From Elusimicrobiales bacterium (lineage in GTDB: Bacteria > Elusimicrobiota > Elusimicrobia > Elusimicrobiales > UBA9959): 64,000 nt of DNA. Shown here in pieces: positions 8,724 through 17,189 of this stretch (positions are counted from its first letter, which is position 1; the number at the start of each line of letters is the position of its first letter). Under the pieces are notes generated by a model that worked only from the letters and a program-made list of their open reading frames with translations, was not told the DNA's origin and searched no databases. Location: positions 1-64,000 of the forward strand of contig JAQTZB010000009.1 of assembly GCA_028688015.1 (NCBI GenBank). The letters are read 5' to 3'. The position numbers and the translations under genes were made by a program.

Positions 8724-10672
8724 CACCCGGCCAGGATCAAAAGCTCCTCTGGTTCAACTTCCTGAAGGTGTTCACCCGCGCGCTGGTGCAGATCAACCTG
8801 TACAAGCCGGACCACCCGCAGGTCAAGCTTGCCCTTGAAGAGGGCCAGGCCCTGCTGGCGCAGATCTCGGCCGCCCTGGACGGGGCTGATTTTTCCATAA
8901 CTCTGGACCAGGACAAGCTGCTCATCAACGGCGAGCCGCTGCTCACCGCCGACAAACTGCCCAACTCCCTGCGCAACCTCTACTCCAAGTTCCGCATCCA
9001 GACCATTACCTTCGCCAAAGGCGCCGACGCCGCCGACCTGCTGGCCCTCTGCCAGGTGCAGGCCTTCAAGGGCGAGGCTAAAGCTTTCCTCAAGGACCGC
9101 GGCGTAGAGCGCATCAAGCTCGACGAGGCCGTCTACGCCAGGGTCGCCCCCGGCACCCAGCCCGGCCAGGGCGGAACCGGCGGCGCGGGGCCCGGAGGCC
9201 CCGGGGCCGGCGGCGGCGCGGGTCAGGGGACCGGCGCTGGACAGGGCGCGGGGGCAGGCCAGGGCGCCGGACAGGGCGCGGGTGGCGGCGCAGGCCAGGA
9301 AGCCGGACAGGGCGCAGGCACGGGCGCGGGCGCGGGCGCTGCGGCCGGCAGCTTCGAGGGCAAGATCGAGAACCTTGGCCTGGAGTCCGCGCTGGCGGAA
9401 ATAGTGGCCCGCGTAACGCAGGACCCCGAGGAGCGCAGGCGCATCCTGCAGCTGCTGATCGCCAAGTTCAAGCAGGAGATGGAGACCACCGTTACCCGCG
9501 CCCTCGAGGGCATCCGGGGCGAGAAGAAGAAGGTGGAGAACGACATGGTCCGCACCGAGTCCGTCATGACCAGCATGGCCGACGGCGTGGTCGTGGTCGA
9601 CAAAGAAGGCAAGATCTTAATGATGAACCCGCAGGCCGAGGCCATCTCCGGACGGCCGCTGGCGCAGCTCTCCGGCAAGAAGATCGTGGACCTCTCGCAG
9701 ATAGAGGACCAGGTGGTCTCGCTGGCCAGGGAGATAACTTCCGATACCAAGAACGATGTTTCCAAAGAGGTCCAGCGCGCCGGTTCTACCGGTCTCGCCG
9801 AGACCGTAAAAAAAGCCACCGCCATCATCCAAAACGAAGACGGCAAGATCGTGGGTACGGTGTCCATCCCCACCGACGCGGTCAAGCTCAAACAGGCCGA
9901 GCAGCTGCAGCAGGACTTCATCGCCAACATGACGCACGAACTGCGCTCGCCGCTGACCTCCATTAAGGCCGCGCTGGAACTGATGAGCCGCGACGCCTCC
10001 AAGGACGCCGGCGAGAAAGGCGTGCTCAACACGGCCATCCGCAACACCGAGCGCCTGAACTCCATCATCACCGACATCCTGGATTTTTCCAAGCTGCAGT
10101 CCGGCAAGCTGGTGCTGCACCAGGAGGACGAGCCCCCGGGCGATATAGCCAGGGAGGCGGTTGACGCCATGCGCGCCTGGGCCAGCTCCAAGGGCCTCAG
10201 GCTCGAGCCGCGCCTGGAGAGCGAGCTGCCCCGCATCTACGCCGACAAGCGCCGCACCGTGCAGGTGCTGATCAACCTTATTTCCAACGCCATCAAGTTC
10301 ACCCCCAGCGGCGGCTCCATAGAGGTGGCCGTGGACGCCGGCAAGGAAGCCCTGGCCGGCTCGGTCTTCTTCTCGGTCAAAGACACCGGCAGCGGCATCA
10401 AGAAGGAGGACCAGGCCAAGATCTTCGAGAAGTTCGTGCAGGCGGCCTCGGGCGAAAAGGTGGGCGGCACCGGCCTCGGCCTGGCCATCACCAAGGCCAT
10501 GGTCATCATGCAGGGCGGCAAGATCACGCTGGACAGCGAGCCGGGCCGCGGGTCCACCTTCCGCGTCTCCATGCCGGTCTTTAAGGGCCAGTCCGAGCAG
10601 CAGTCCTTCGAGCCCATCCCCGAGACCCGGGAAGAGGCCAAGGCCTGGTGGCAGAAACTGCTGGGCATGTGA
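8720..10672 (+). CDS. Soluble PAS-domain sensor histidine kinase with Gly/Ala/Gln-rich linker
   Basis: A 650-residue kinase without signal peptide or membrane segment, so it senses a cytoplasmic cue. Residues 1-140 are an unrecognised alpha/beta domain. Residues 143-212 are a low-complexity Gly/Ala/Gln stretch of repeated GAGQGAG-type units. A PAS domain follows (about 275-390), then HisKA with phospho-acceptor H406 (MTHELRSPLTS). A HATPase domain shows the N, G1 (DTGSGI) and G2 (GTGLGL) boxes. Its start overlaps the sugar dehydrogenase stop by four bases, so the two are co-translated. No response regulator is adjacent; the nearest receiver domain is in the gene at 30582. Confidence 0.93.
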   Translation: MTPGQDQKLLWFNFLKVFTRALVQINLYKPDHPQVKLALEEGQALLAQISAALDGADFSITLDQDKLLINGEPLLTADKLPNSLRNLYSKFRIQTITFAKGADAADLLALCQVQAFKGEAKAFLKDRGVERIKLDEAVYARVAPGTQPGQGGTGGAGPGGPGAGGGAGQGTGAGQGAGAGQGAGQGAGGGAGQEAGQGAGTGAGAGAAAGSFEGKIENLGLESALAEIVARVTQDPEERRRILQLLIAKFKQEMETTVTRALEGIRGEKKKVENDMVRTESVMTSMADGVVVVDKEGKILMMNPQAEAISGRPLAQLSGKKIVDLSQIEDQVVSLAREITSDTKNDVSKEVQRAGSTGLAETVKKATAIIQNEDGKIVGTVSIPTDAVKLKQAEQLQQDFIANMTHELRSPLTSIKAALELMSRDASKDAGEKGVLNTAIRNTERLNSIITDILDFSKLQSGKLVLHQEDEPPGDIAREAVDAMRAWASSKGLRLEPRLESELPRIYADKRRTVQVLINLISNAIKFTPSGGSIEVAVDAGKEALAGSVFFSVKDTGSGIKKEDQAKIFEKFVQAASGEKVGGTGLGLAITKAMVIMQGGKITLDSEPGRGSTFRVSMPVFKGQSEQQSFEPIPETREEAKAWWQKLLGM

Positions 10673-10683
10673 CCCCGCTATTG

Positions 10684-10700
10684 TTATCCCCCCCGGATAA
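10684..10700. terminator. Weak hairpin after the histidine kinase gene
   Basis: TTATCC and GGATAA form a six-pair stem around a five-C loop eleven bases after the kinase stop codon. It is followed by an A/T-rich stretch rather than a clean T run, so termination here would be weak. Confidence 0.35.
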
Positions 10701-10806
10701 ATAATAAAATATCTCTTCAGTCGTTCTTTATATCGTTTCCCCCTACCTCATCGGGAGGTTCAGCGCGGCGACCAAGCGCAGCGCAGGGAGCAAGCGACGA
10801 TGAAAG

Positions 10807-10879
10807 GGAGGGCAGAGCCCTCCTTGTAGAGCACCCGGCCGACGAAGGCCGGGCGGCTAATCCGCCCCGCGAAGCGGGG
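10807..10879 (+). other. Three tandem GC hairpins upstream of the tRNA
   Basis: Three perfect stems follow each other: GGAGGGC/GCCCTCC at 10807-10823 (loop AGA), CCCGGCC/GGCCGGG at 10834-10853 (loop GACGAA) and CCCCGC/GCGGGG at 10865-10879 (loop GAA). They end nine bases before the tRNA. They may form a structured 5' leader of the tRNA transcript or part of a dispersed repeat. No coding potential is credible here. Confidence 0.4.
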
Positions 10880-10888
10880 TGCGACCAC

Positions 10889-10963
10889 GCGCCCGTATCT
10901 CAACGGATAGAGTCCCGCCCTGCGAAGGCGGTTATACAGGTTCGATTCCTGTCGGGCGCACCA
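10889..10963 (+). tRNA. tRNA-Arg, anticodon GCG
   Basis: A complete 75-base cloverleaf with encoded CCA. The acceptor stem GCGCCCG/CGGGCGC and the T stem ACAGG/CCTGT are perfect. The anticodon stem CCGCC/GGCGG encloses the loop CTGCGAA, giving anticodon GCG, which reads CGC and CGU. The D arm has a T10-T25 mismatch. A20, an arginine identity element, is present in the D loop. Most bacteria read these codons with ACG modified to inosine, so GCG is uncommon. Confidence 0.9.
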
Positions 10964-11041
10964 AATTTCGAGACAGCGAGGGCAACAGAAAGTAAGAGAA
11001 GACTTACCTTCGGTTGCCTTCTTCTTATTCGGGGGAACGAC

Positions 11042-11227
11042 ATGCCAGAGAACAAAGAAGAGAAAAAAACCGATAACAAGACCGGCAAATACGTCTACGA
11101 CGCCAAGCTGGGCAAAGTGGTGAAAGTTTCCGACGACATACCCGGCCTCAAGAAAGGCGCGGCGGCGGCCGACGCCTGCCCCATGAACCCCGGCGGCCAT
11201 AAGTGCAACGGCTGCTGCGGCCACTAG
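11042..11227 (+). CDS. Small Cys-rich protein of unknown function
   Basis: A 61-residue protein with a lysine-rich charged N-terminus and a C-terminal Cys/His cluster (C-x6-H-x-C-x2-CC-x-H). That cluster could bind a metal ion or iron-sulfur cluster. GGGGGAACGAC precedes the ATG. It lies 13 bases upstream of the ThiF-like gene and is probably co-transcribed with it and ppnP. I do not recognise a named family. A role in metal or sulfur handling is only a guess from composition and neighbours. Confidence 0.7.
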   Translation: MPENKEEKKTDNKTGKYVYDAKLGKVVKVSDDIPGLKKGAAAADACPMNPGGHKCNGCCGH

Positions 11228-11240
11228 CCCCCCGGGGCGC

Positions 11241-11876
11241 ATGACCGGCCTGGAAAAAGCCATTTTCTCCCGGCACGACAAGGCCGTGCTCCGGACGCTG
11301 CGCGCCGCCACGGTGGGAGTGGCGGGCGCCGGCGGGCTCGGCTCCAACGTCGCCATCTCACTGGCCCGGGCCGGCGTCGGCGCCCTGATCCTGGCCGACT
11401 TCGACAAACTGGAACCCTCCAACCTGAACCGCCAGCAGTACGCAGTAAAGCAGCTGGGGCTGCGCAAGGTTAAGGCCCTCGCAGCCAACCTGAAGCAGAT
11501 AGCCCCCTTCACCAAGGTGAAGGCACACGCCAAAAAAGTGACCGCGGCCAACCTTGAAGAACTTTTCTGCGGGGCCGACCTCCTGGTGGAGGCCTTCGAC
11601 CGGGCCGGTGAAAAAGGCATGCTGATCAACGCCTGGCTGCAGCTGCACCCCGACCGGCCCATCATAGCCGCTTCCGGCCTGGCCGGCTACGGCGGCAACT
11701 CGAAGCTCAAGACGCGGCGCATGGGCAACCTCTATATCTGCGGCGACGGCGAAAGCCAGTGCCCCCCGGGCGTGAGCCCCATGGCCCCGCGCGTGGCCCT
11801 GGTGGCCGCCATGCAGGCGAATTTGGCGGTAGAACTACTGATGAAGACAAAGGGGAAGAAACATGTTCAAAGTTAA
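11241..11876 (+). CDS. ThiF/MoeB-family E1-like adenylyltransferase (short form)
   Basis: A 211-residue E1-like enzyme that would adenylate the C-terminal Gly-Gly of a ubiquitin-like sulfur carrier. The nucleotide-binding motif GAGGLGSN is at residues 29-36, followed by the [13 protein letters not shown] segment that holds the catalytic Arg. The short length without a rhodanese domain matches the ThiF-like group that works with ThiS-type carriers. The MoaD/ThiS-like protein encoded at 13665 is the only carrier in the window and is a plausible partner, but the genes are 1.8 kb apart and on opposite strands. The 3' end overlaps ppnP by 14 bases. Confidence 0.88.
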   Translation: MTGLEKAIFSRHDKAVLRTLRAATVGVAGAGGLGSNVAISLARAGVGALILADFDKLEPSNLNRQQYAVKQLGLRKVKALAANLKQIAPFTKVKAHAKKVTAANLEELFCGADLLVEAFDRAGEKGMLINAWLQLHPDRPIIAASGLAGYGGNSKLKTRRMGNLYICGDGESQCPPGVSPMAPRVALVAAMQANLAVELLMKTKGKKHVQS

Positions 11877-12147
11877 CGAGTACTTCGACGGCAAGGTAAA
11901 ATCCATAGCCTTCACCGCCGGCGGCGGCGCCGCCACCGTGGGCGTGATGGCCCCCGGCGACTACGAGTTCGGCACGGTCAAGAAGGAGATCATGACCGTC
12001 GTCAGCGGCAAGCTCACCGTTAAGCTGCCCGGCGAGGCGGACTGGATGGATTTTACGAAGGGCAGCACGTTCACCGTGGCCCCCAATTCCAAGTTCCAGC
12101 TCAAGGTCGGGGAAGACACCGCCTACCTCTGCCTCTACGTAGACTAA
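11863..12147 (+). CDS. ppnP: Pyrimidine/purine nucleoside phosphorylase
   Basis: PpnP (YaiE, DUF1255) is a small cupin-fold enzyme that phosphorolyses several nucleosides to the base and ribose-1-phosphate. The 94-residue protein aligns end to end with the E. coli enzyme from memory, including [11 protein letters not shown] near the start, [10 protein letters not shown] in the middle and the closing tyrosine-rich strand. Length is typical. It overlaps the end of the ThiF-like gene in another frame and is the last gene before a strong bidirectional terminator. Confidence 0.92.
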   Translation: MFKVNEYFDGKVKSIAFTAGGGAATVGVMAPGDYEFGTVKKEIMTVVSGKLTVKLPGEADWMDFTKGSTFTVAPNSKFQLKVGEDTAYLCLYVD

Positions 12148-12169
12148 AAGGCGCCGGCCTTTCAAAGAA

Positions 12170-12200
12170 AAAACCCCGGGGCGGCCCGGGGTTTTCTTTT
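12170..12200. terminator. Bidirectional Rho-independent terminator
   Basis: AAAACCCCGGG and CCCGGGGTTTT form an eleven-pair stem around GCGG, followed by CTTTT. It separates convergent ppnP (plus) and pilT (minus) and should stop transcription from both sides. Confidence 0.9.
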
Positions 12201-12211
12201 AGCGGCGCGGC

Positions 12212-13639
12212 TTACTCCTCAAGCCCTTCCATTTTCAGCAGGATGCTCTTGGACTTCAGCGCGGCGGCGAAGGCCTGTTTGTCCACTGCCTTCAGGTAAC
12301 CTTCTTCCGGCGAGATGACCTTGTCGCAGACCAGCTTGAAGAGCGCGTCGTTGAGCACGGTCATGCCGGCTTTCTTGCTGGTCTGCATCGTGGACGGGAT
12401 CTGGTAGATCTTGCCTTCGCGGATCAGGTTGGAGATGGCGCTGTTGACGAATAAAGTCTCCATGGCGGCCACGCGCCCGCCGGAGATCTTCTTGCACAGC
12501 GTCTGGGAGATCACGCCCTTGAGCGAGGTGGACAGCATGGTGCGGATCTGCGCCTGGCGGTCGGCGGGGAACTGGTCTATGATGCGGTCCACCGTAGAAG
12601 CCGCGGTGGTGGTGTGCAGTGTGCCGAACACCAGGTGGCCGGTCTCGGCCGTCTCGATGGCGATGGAGATGGTCTCCAGGTCGCGCATCTCGCCCACCAG
12701 CACTATATCCGGGTCCTCTCGCAGGGCCGCGCGCAGCGCCTGAGAGAAGCTCTGCGTGTGCACGTGCACTTCGCGCTGGTTTATCAGGCAGTTCTTCTTG
12801 GCGTGCACGAACTCTATCGGGTCCTCGATGGTGATGATGTGGTCCTTGCGGTGGCGGTTGATAAAATCCACCAGCGCGCACAGCGTGGTGGACTTGCCGG
12901 AGCCCGTCGGGCCCGTCACCAGCACCAGGCCCTTCGAAAGATAGCAGAGGTCGAGCATCTCTTTCGAGAGCCCCAGCTTCTCGGCCGTGACTATCTCCAC
13001 CGGGATCTGGCGGAACACGGCTCCCATGCCGAACCTGTCCAGGAAGATATTGGCGCGGAACCTGGCCACGCCGGCGATCTCGTAGGCGAAGTCCGTGTCA
13101 TGCGTCTTGGCGTATTGCTCGGCGTTGTGGGGCGGCATGATGGCCTCCACCAGCGGCGCCATCTTGTCAGCCTTGACCGGCGGCAGGTCGGCCAGTTCGG
13201 ACATATCGCCGTGCAGGCGGATCATGGGCTTGTGCCCCGAGGTCAGGTGCAGGTCGGAAGCCCCGAGCGCCACCATCTTGCGCAGCAGGGCGTTGATCTC
13301 CGGCTCTCCCAGCACGGAACCGGCCAGGGCGCCGTCGGCCTTCCTGGCGCCCACGAAGACGCGGGCGAGGACGCCCTTGCCCTCCACCGAGAAAGAGACC
13401 ACGATGGTCTTGCCGAACGCGGCGTACTCGAACACCGCCGGCTTATTGTGCGTTATCTTGTCTACGGCGTCGGGCGGGGCCACTTCCCTGATCAGGGCCA
13501 CCACCTGCTGCACCGTCAGTTCCTGGTTCAGCAGCGGCACGAAGGCGCCGTTGCTCTTAAGGAGCGGCGCCGCGCCCGGCTCCAGGATCACTTCCTGCCC
13601 CGGCACCAGTTTTTCTACCAGTTTATCCAGTTGCGCCAT
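12212..13639 (-). CDS. pilT: PilT-family twitching/retraction ATPase with duplicated N-domain
   Basis: Hexameric secretion ATPase that drives type IV pilus retraction. Walker A is GPTGSGKST at residues 243-251, the Asp box lies around 269-273, Walker B around 309-320 (EDPDIVLVGEMRD) and the His box around 334-343. The PilT-specific AIRNLIRE-type motif appears as AISNLIRE at 401-408. PilT is normally about 345 residues; this one has 475. Residues 10-110 look like a diverged second copy of the PAS-like N-domain at 125-215 (compare FEYAAFG with FAYEIAG). No other pilus genes are in the window. Confidence 0.92.
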   Translation of the reverse strand: MAQLDKLVEKLVPGQEVILEPGAAPLLKSNGAFVPLLNQELTVQQVVALIREVAPPDAVDKITHNKPAVFEYAAFGKTIVVSFSVEGKGVLARVFVGARKADGALAGSVLGEPEINALLRKMVALGASDLHLTSGHKPMIRLHGDMSELADLPPVKADKMAPLVEAIMPPHNAEQYAKTHDTDFAYEIAGVARFRANIFLDRFGMGAVFRQIPVEIVTAEKLGLSKEMLDLCYLSKGLVLVTGPTGSGKSTTLCALVDFINRHRKDHIITIEDPIEFVHAKKNCLINQREVHVHTQSFSQALRAALREDPDIVLVGEMRDLETISIAIETAETGHLVFGTLHTTTAASTVDRIIDQFPADRQAQIRTMLSTSLKGVISQTLCKKISGGRVAAMETLFVNSAISNLIREGKIYQIPSTMQTSKKAGMTVLNDALFKLVCDKVISPEEGYLKAVDKQAFAAALKSKSILLKMEGLEE

Positions 13640-13664
13640 ATGCCCCCCGGACCGCGCTCGGTTT

Positions 13665-13892
13665 TCAACCGCCAGAATAGATGTGTGAGATGACCACCCT
13701 GTCGCCGTCGTTCACTGTTTCGCTGTTGGCTATCGCTTTCCCGTTGCGGGTAATGATGGTCGGGCGCTTCTTATCTATCTTTACGAAAGCGGAAAGCTCC
13801 CCGGCCGTCATGGGCCCGGGGAGCTCCACCGCCTTCTCGCTGAACCCGCCCTCGTAAACGAGCGGGCCGATAAGCTTGACCGTAACTTTCAT
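13665..13892 (-). CDS. MoaD/ThiS-like sulfur carrier protein
   Basis: A 75-residue beta-grasp protein ending in Gly-Gly, the form needed for activation to a thiocarboxylate. Its start overlaps the stop of the aldehyde:ferredoxin oxidoreductase gene (TGATG). Small MoaD-like carriers are often found beside tungsten oxidoreductases and are thought to supply the dithiolene sulfur of the pterin cofactor. No MoaE (molybdopterin synthase large subunit) gene is in the window. Confidence 0.85.
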   Translation of the reverse strand: MKVTVKLIGPLVYEGGFSEKAVELPGPMTAGELSAFVKIDKKRPTIITRNGKAIANSETVNDGDRVVISHIYSGG

Positions 13893-15730
13893 CAGTTAAG
13901 CTTCGCGTATTTCCCTGCCGCCGCGGCCTCGCTTTCGAGGCCCAGCTTCTTAAGCGTCTCCAGCGTGGGAATGCCGCGCCGGTCGTAGCCGCGCTGGTCG
14001 TAATAATGCTGCAGCAGCGAGTCGTACTTGTCGTACTCCAGCACCACGCCCTTCTGCGGGCCCTCGGTGTCGGCGTTGGCCTTGTCGAACCACACCGCCG
14101 GCGGATAATCGTCTTTGCGCGTCACGTTGGGGAACTCGCGCAGGTAATGCAGCTTGATCATGGAGTAGGCCCGGTCGGCCGCGGTCCAGAAATTCTCCAG
14201 CGTCCAGTCCAGGCCGGTGACGGCGTTGAAGAACTTGGGATAGTTCTCCAGCTCGTAGCCCACCTCCACCCAGGGGAAGCGGCAGGCCACCAGCATCTCG
14301 AACAGGCCGCCGCGGATGCGCTGCAGCTCTATGACCTTGGCCGCCTTCTCGGGCCCGTAGCTCTCGCGCTTGCTGAACTTCAGTTCGAAGGTGATGATCC
14401 ACGCCTCGCGGTGGTGCCCGCCGATGGCCGCCACGCCGAAGGCCAGCGCCTGGCCGGGAATGGACTTGCAGTTGTAGGCCGCCATCTCCAGGCCCTTCAC
14501 CTGCATGGCGTAGTCGGCGGAATTCTTGCCGTAGACCTTGGCGGCCTTCAGCGCGCCGTCGGCCAGCAGGCTGCCGGTCTCACCCTTGCGCGTGGCGATG
14601 TCCCAGAGCAGCGTCTTGCCTTTGTCGGCGTCGCCGAACTTAAAGTCGCCCTGGGCCGCGCCGTGCTCTATGGCGTCGGCGTAAAAGCCCAGCACCGCGC
14701 CGGCGGAGATGGTGTCCAGGCCGTAGTCGTCGCACAGGTAATTGAGCGAGCCGACTTTCTTGAGGTCGAAGACGTTGACGTTCGGGCCCAGCATGCCGAT
14801 GTTCTCGTAGTCGAGCTCCGACTCGCGGCCTTCGTCATCGTGGATGGTGATGCCGCAGTGCATGGTGCAGCTGGGGCAGCCGTAGGTGGCGATGCGGGCG
14901 TCGTTCAAGCGTTCGCCGTCTATCTTGTGGGCCTCGGGGTGCGAGGTCTTGCGCATGTTCTGCACGGGCAGGCCGTTGACCTCGTTGCACCAGGCCAGCA
15001 CGGCGTTGGTACTCTGCTTGCTCCAGCCGCTCTTCTGGTCCAGTTCGCGGGCCTTCTTGAGGCCTTCCACGCCGAGCTTGCGCATCAGGTCTGGGTCGGC
15101 CTGCGGTATCTGCCTGGTGCCTTTCACTACGATGGCCTTAAGCAGTTTGGAGCCCATCACGGCGCCTATGCCGGGGCGCCCGCCGGCGCGGCCCTCGAGG
15201 CTGCGGATGACGGCGAAGAGGACTTTGTTCTCGCCGGCCTGGCCGATGTTCAGCACGCCGGCGTTCTTGCCGTGTTTCTTATAGATCCATTCGTTCGAGA
15301 AGTAGGTGCCCTTGCCCCACATTTCGGCGGCGTCGAGGAACTCAACCTTGTCGTCCTCTATGTTGAGGTAGACTGGCTTGTCGGCCGCGCCTTCCACTAT
15401 CAGCACGTCGTAGCCGGCCTTGCGCAGCTGGCTGGACACGTTGGAGCCCAAATTGCCGTCTCCGTAGAAGCCGGTCAGGGGCGATTTTGCGGCCACCACC
15501 ACCTTGCCGGTGTTGGGAGCCGGGATGCCGGCTATGGGCCCGAGGGCCACCACCAGCTTGTTCTCCGGGCCGAGCGCGTCTATGCCGGGCTTCAGTTCGT
15601 CGAAAAGGATCTTGGAGGCGAAACCGCGCCCGCCCACCCATTTCTGCGCGAACTCTTCGGTAAAGGATTCTTTCTTCCAGGTCTTGTCGGTAAGGTTCAC
15701 CCGCAGTATGAAGCCAGTCCAGCCTTTCAT
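13892..15730 (-). CDS. aor: Tungsten aldehyde:ferredoxin oxidoreductase
   Basis: AOR oxidises aldehydes to carboxylic acids with ferredoxin as acceptor, using a tungsten bis-pterin and one [4Fe-4S] cluster. The mature length of 612 matches the family. The N-terminal domain has the WVGGRGFASK and LGPIAGIPAPNTGK segments. Cluster ligands C285, C288 and C292 lie in YGCPSCTMHCG, and the fourth is likely the Cys in VACRFPW near residue 490. I placed the start at 15730 because GGAGG precedes it. It is co-translated with the MoaD-like carrier, and the tungstate operon lies about 3 kb upstream on the same strand. Confidence 0.95.
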   Translation of the reverse strand: MKGWTGFILRVNLTDKTWKKESFTEEFAQKWVGGRGFASKILFDELKPGIDALGPENKLVVALGPIAGIPAPNTGKVVVAAKSPLTGFYGDGNLGSNVSSQLRKAGYDVLIVEGAADKPVYLNIEDDKVEFLDAAEMWGKGTYFSNEWIYKKHGKNAGVLNIGQAGENKVLFAVIRSLEGRAGGRPGIGAVMGSKLLKAIVVKGTRQIPQADPDLMRKLGVEGLKKARELDQKSGWSKQSTNAVLAWCNEVNGLPVQNMRKTSHPEAHKIDGERLNDARIATYGCPSCTMHCGITIHDDEGRESELDYENIGMLGPNVNVFDLKKVGSLNYLCDDYGLDTISAGAVLGFYADAIEHGAAQGDFKFGDADKGKTLLWDIATRKGETGSLLADGALKAAKVYGKNSADYAMQVKGLEMAAYNCKSIPGQALAFGVAAIGGHHREAWIITFELKFSKRESYGPEKAAKVIELQRIRGGLFEMLVACRFPWVEVGYELENYPKFFNAVTGLDWTLENFWTAADRAYSMIKLHYLREFPNVTRKDDYPPAVWFDKANADTEGPQKGVVLEYDKYDSLLQHYYDQRGYDRRGIPTLETLKKLGLESEAAAAGKYAKLN

Positions 15731-15811
15731 GTCAGCCTCCGTGGTAAGGTGGTAAAAGATAAGTAATTTTACCCTTTTTAAAGCCGCTTGAGACACGCCC
15801 GCTGGACAAAA

Positions 15812-15839
15812 AAAGCCGCCCCCAAAAAAGGGCGGCTTT
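15812..15839 (-). terminator. Rho-independent terminator after the serine protease gene
   Basis: AAAGCCGCCC and GGGCGGCTTT form a ten-pair stem with an eight-base loop. On the minus strand the stem is followed by a run of T residues. It lies 19 bases beyond the protease stop codon and separates that gene from aor. Confidence 0.88.
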
Positions 15840-15857
15840 ATTTCCCTGGCGCCGGGG

Positions 15858-17096
15858 TCAGACGAACTGAAGCTCCCGGGGCGGATCCTTCTGCGGGGGC
15901 ACGTAGTTCGGGATGAACATCGGCCGCGGCATGGCGTTGGCGCGCTCCAGAAGCCCGTCCAGCAGGCGCTTGTAAAGGTCGCCCTTGGCCCTGCGGTTCA
16001 TCTCCAGCAGCTGCGCCTCGCGCTCCGTGGCGGGCACCCGGTCGGCCACCTGCGAGACTTTGGTGCAGACCTCCCCCGCGCCCGCGCCCATGTTCGGCGC
16101 GCCTCCGAGCCGAGTGAAGGTGCTTACCCGCTGCTCGCCCGGGGAGGCAGGGTCGTCCTCGTAATCGTTGTCGCCCTTCACCAGAATGCCCTCCACCAGC
16201 AGCGTCTTGAGGTTAAAGACCGGGCTGCCGGAGTTGCCGTGGAAGGTGTCGAGGTTGGTCAGGAAGGAATAGCCGCCGTTGGACCAGATGATGGGGAGCC
16301 CCATGCGGTTATTAACCGTTACATCGCGGCCCGCGGCCGTCACGCGGGCATCGCCGGCGATCTTGAGCGGCAGGCCGCTGGGGTGGCCGATGACGAAAAG
16401 GCCGTTATTCTCCGCGAGCCCGCTGTTGGTCCTGTTGATGACCAACGGCAGGCGGTCGGATACTTTGCGGTCCAGCCTCACCACCGTGTAGTCAGGCCCC
16501 CCGGCCAGGCTGTGCTTGACCACCTCTTTGCAGCGGAAAACGTTCCCGGCTGGGACCGACCGCGGGATGGTGCCGCCCAGGTCCTTCCTGAAGCCGAAGA
16601 CGAAGCGGATGTTCTCGCAGTAGTCGCCCTGGTCGAGGCGCGGATTTTCAGGATGGTGAGGATTTTCCTGACAGGCGCGGCGGTGGTCGCGTGGGGCGCG
16701 GGCCTCGTCTTTGTGATGGTCCTTCACGCAGTGCCCCGCCGTGACAATAAGATCCTCGCTCACCAGGAAGCCGGTGCAGAAGGCCGGGGCCGGCTGGCCG
16801 GAGAACCGCTGGCCGGCGGAAAGAGACTGTTTTTCACCCAGGGTGCGCTGGCTGAAGTAGAAGCGGCCGTTCCGCTCCGTCACGCCGCGGTTATCGCTGA
16901 AGAGGCCGGCCACCGAGTCGGCCAGGCTGCGCAGCACCAGATCCTTGGCGCAATATTCCTCGCGGTTGTCGGCGCCGTAGATGGAAACCTGGCGGTACAG
17001 GCCGCAGTCGCCGCGCAGGTCGGTCTGCGGGTCGCCCTGCGCCGAAGCGCCGGCGGCCAGCGCCAGGATCATGGGAATCAGGGTTAGTTTTTTCAT
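15858..17096 (-). CDS. Secreted trypsin-like serine protease (S1 family)
   Basis: A 412-residue exported protease. A signal peptide (MKKLTLIPMILALAAGASAQ) ends near residue 20. The catalytic triad is complete: H122 in VTAGHC, D202 in PDYTVVRLD and S289 in HGNSGSPV. A long His/Asp/Glu-rich insert follows the catalytic His (residues 126-160), and the C-terminus has about 80 residues beyond the protease fold. The substrate is unknown. GAGGT gives a Shine-Dalgarno, and a canonical promoter lies upstream. Confidence 0.92.
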   Translation of the reverse strand: MKKLTLIPMILALAAGASAQGDPQTDLRGDCGLYRQVSIYGADNREEYCAKDLVLRSLADSVAGLFSDNRGVTERNGRFYFSQRTLGEKQSLSAGQRFSGQPAPAFCTGFLVSEDLIVTAGHCVKDHHKDEARAPRDHRRACQENPHHPENPRLDQGDYCENIRFVFGFRKDLGGTIPRSVPAGNVFRCKEVVKHSLAGGPDYTVVRLDRKVSDRLPLVINRTNSGLAENNGLFVIGHPSGLPLKIAGDARVTAAGRDVTVNNRMGLPIIWSNGGYSFLTNLDTFHGNSGSPVFNLKTLLVEGILVKGDNDYEDDPASPGEQRVSTFTRLGGAPNMGAGAGEVCTKVSQVADRVPATEREAQLLEMNRRAKGDLYKRLLDGLLERANAMPRPMFIPNYVPPQKDPPRELQFV

Positions 17097-17126
17097 AAGA
17101 GCACCTCTGACAGGGCTTCTATGGAT

Positions 17127-17155
17127 AGGATAATGGAGGCCACCCGGCTTGTCAA
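17127..17155 (-). promoter_or_regulatory. Sigma-70 type promoter for the serine protease
   Basis: On the minus strand TTGACA (17150-17155) is separated by 17 bases from TATCCT (17127-17132), about 30 bases before the ATG at 17096. Confidence 0.65.
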
Positions 17156-17189
17156 GGGCCGGAGGGCTTGCGAGGCACCGCGGCGCGGC

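Noticed and set aside
9150..9350. GC-rich direct repeats considered as CRISPR or minisatellite
   Set aside because: They are irregular, in frame and encode the kinase's Gly/Ala/Gln linker; no spacers are present.
10900..11088. Minus-strand frame across the tRNA
   Set aside because: It reads through the tRNA-Arg and its hairpins; a tRNA shadow, not a gene.
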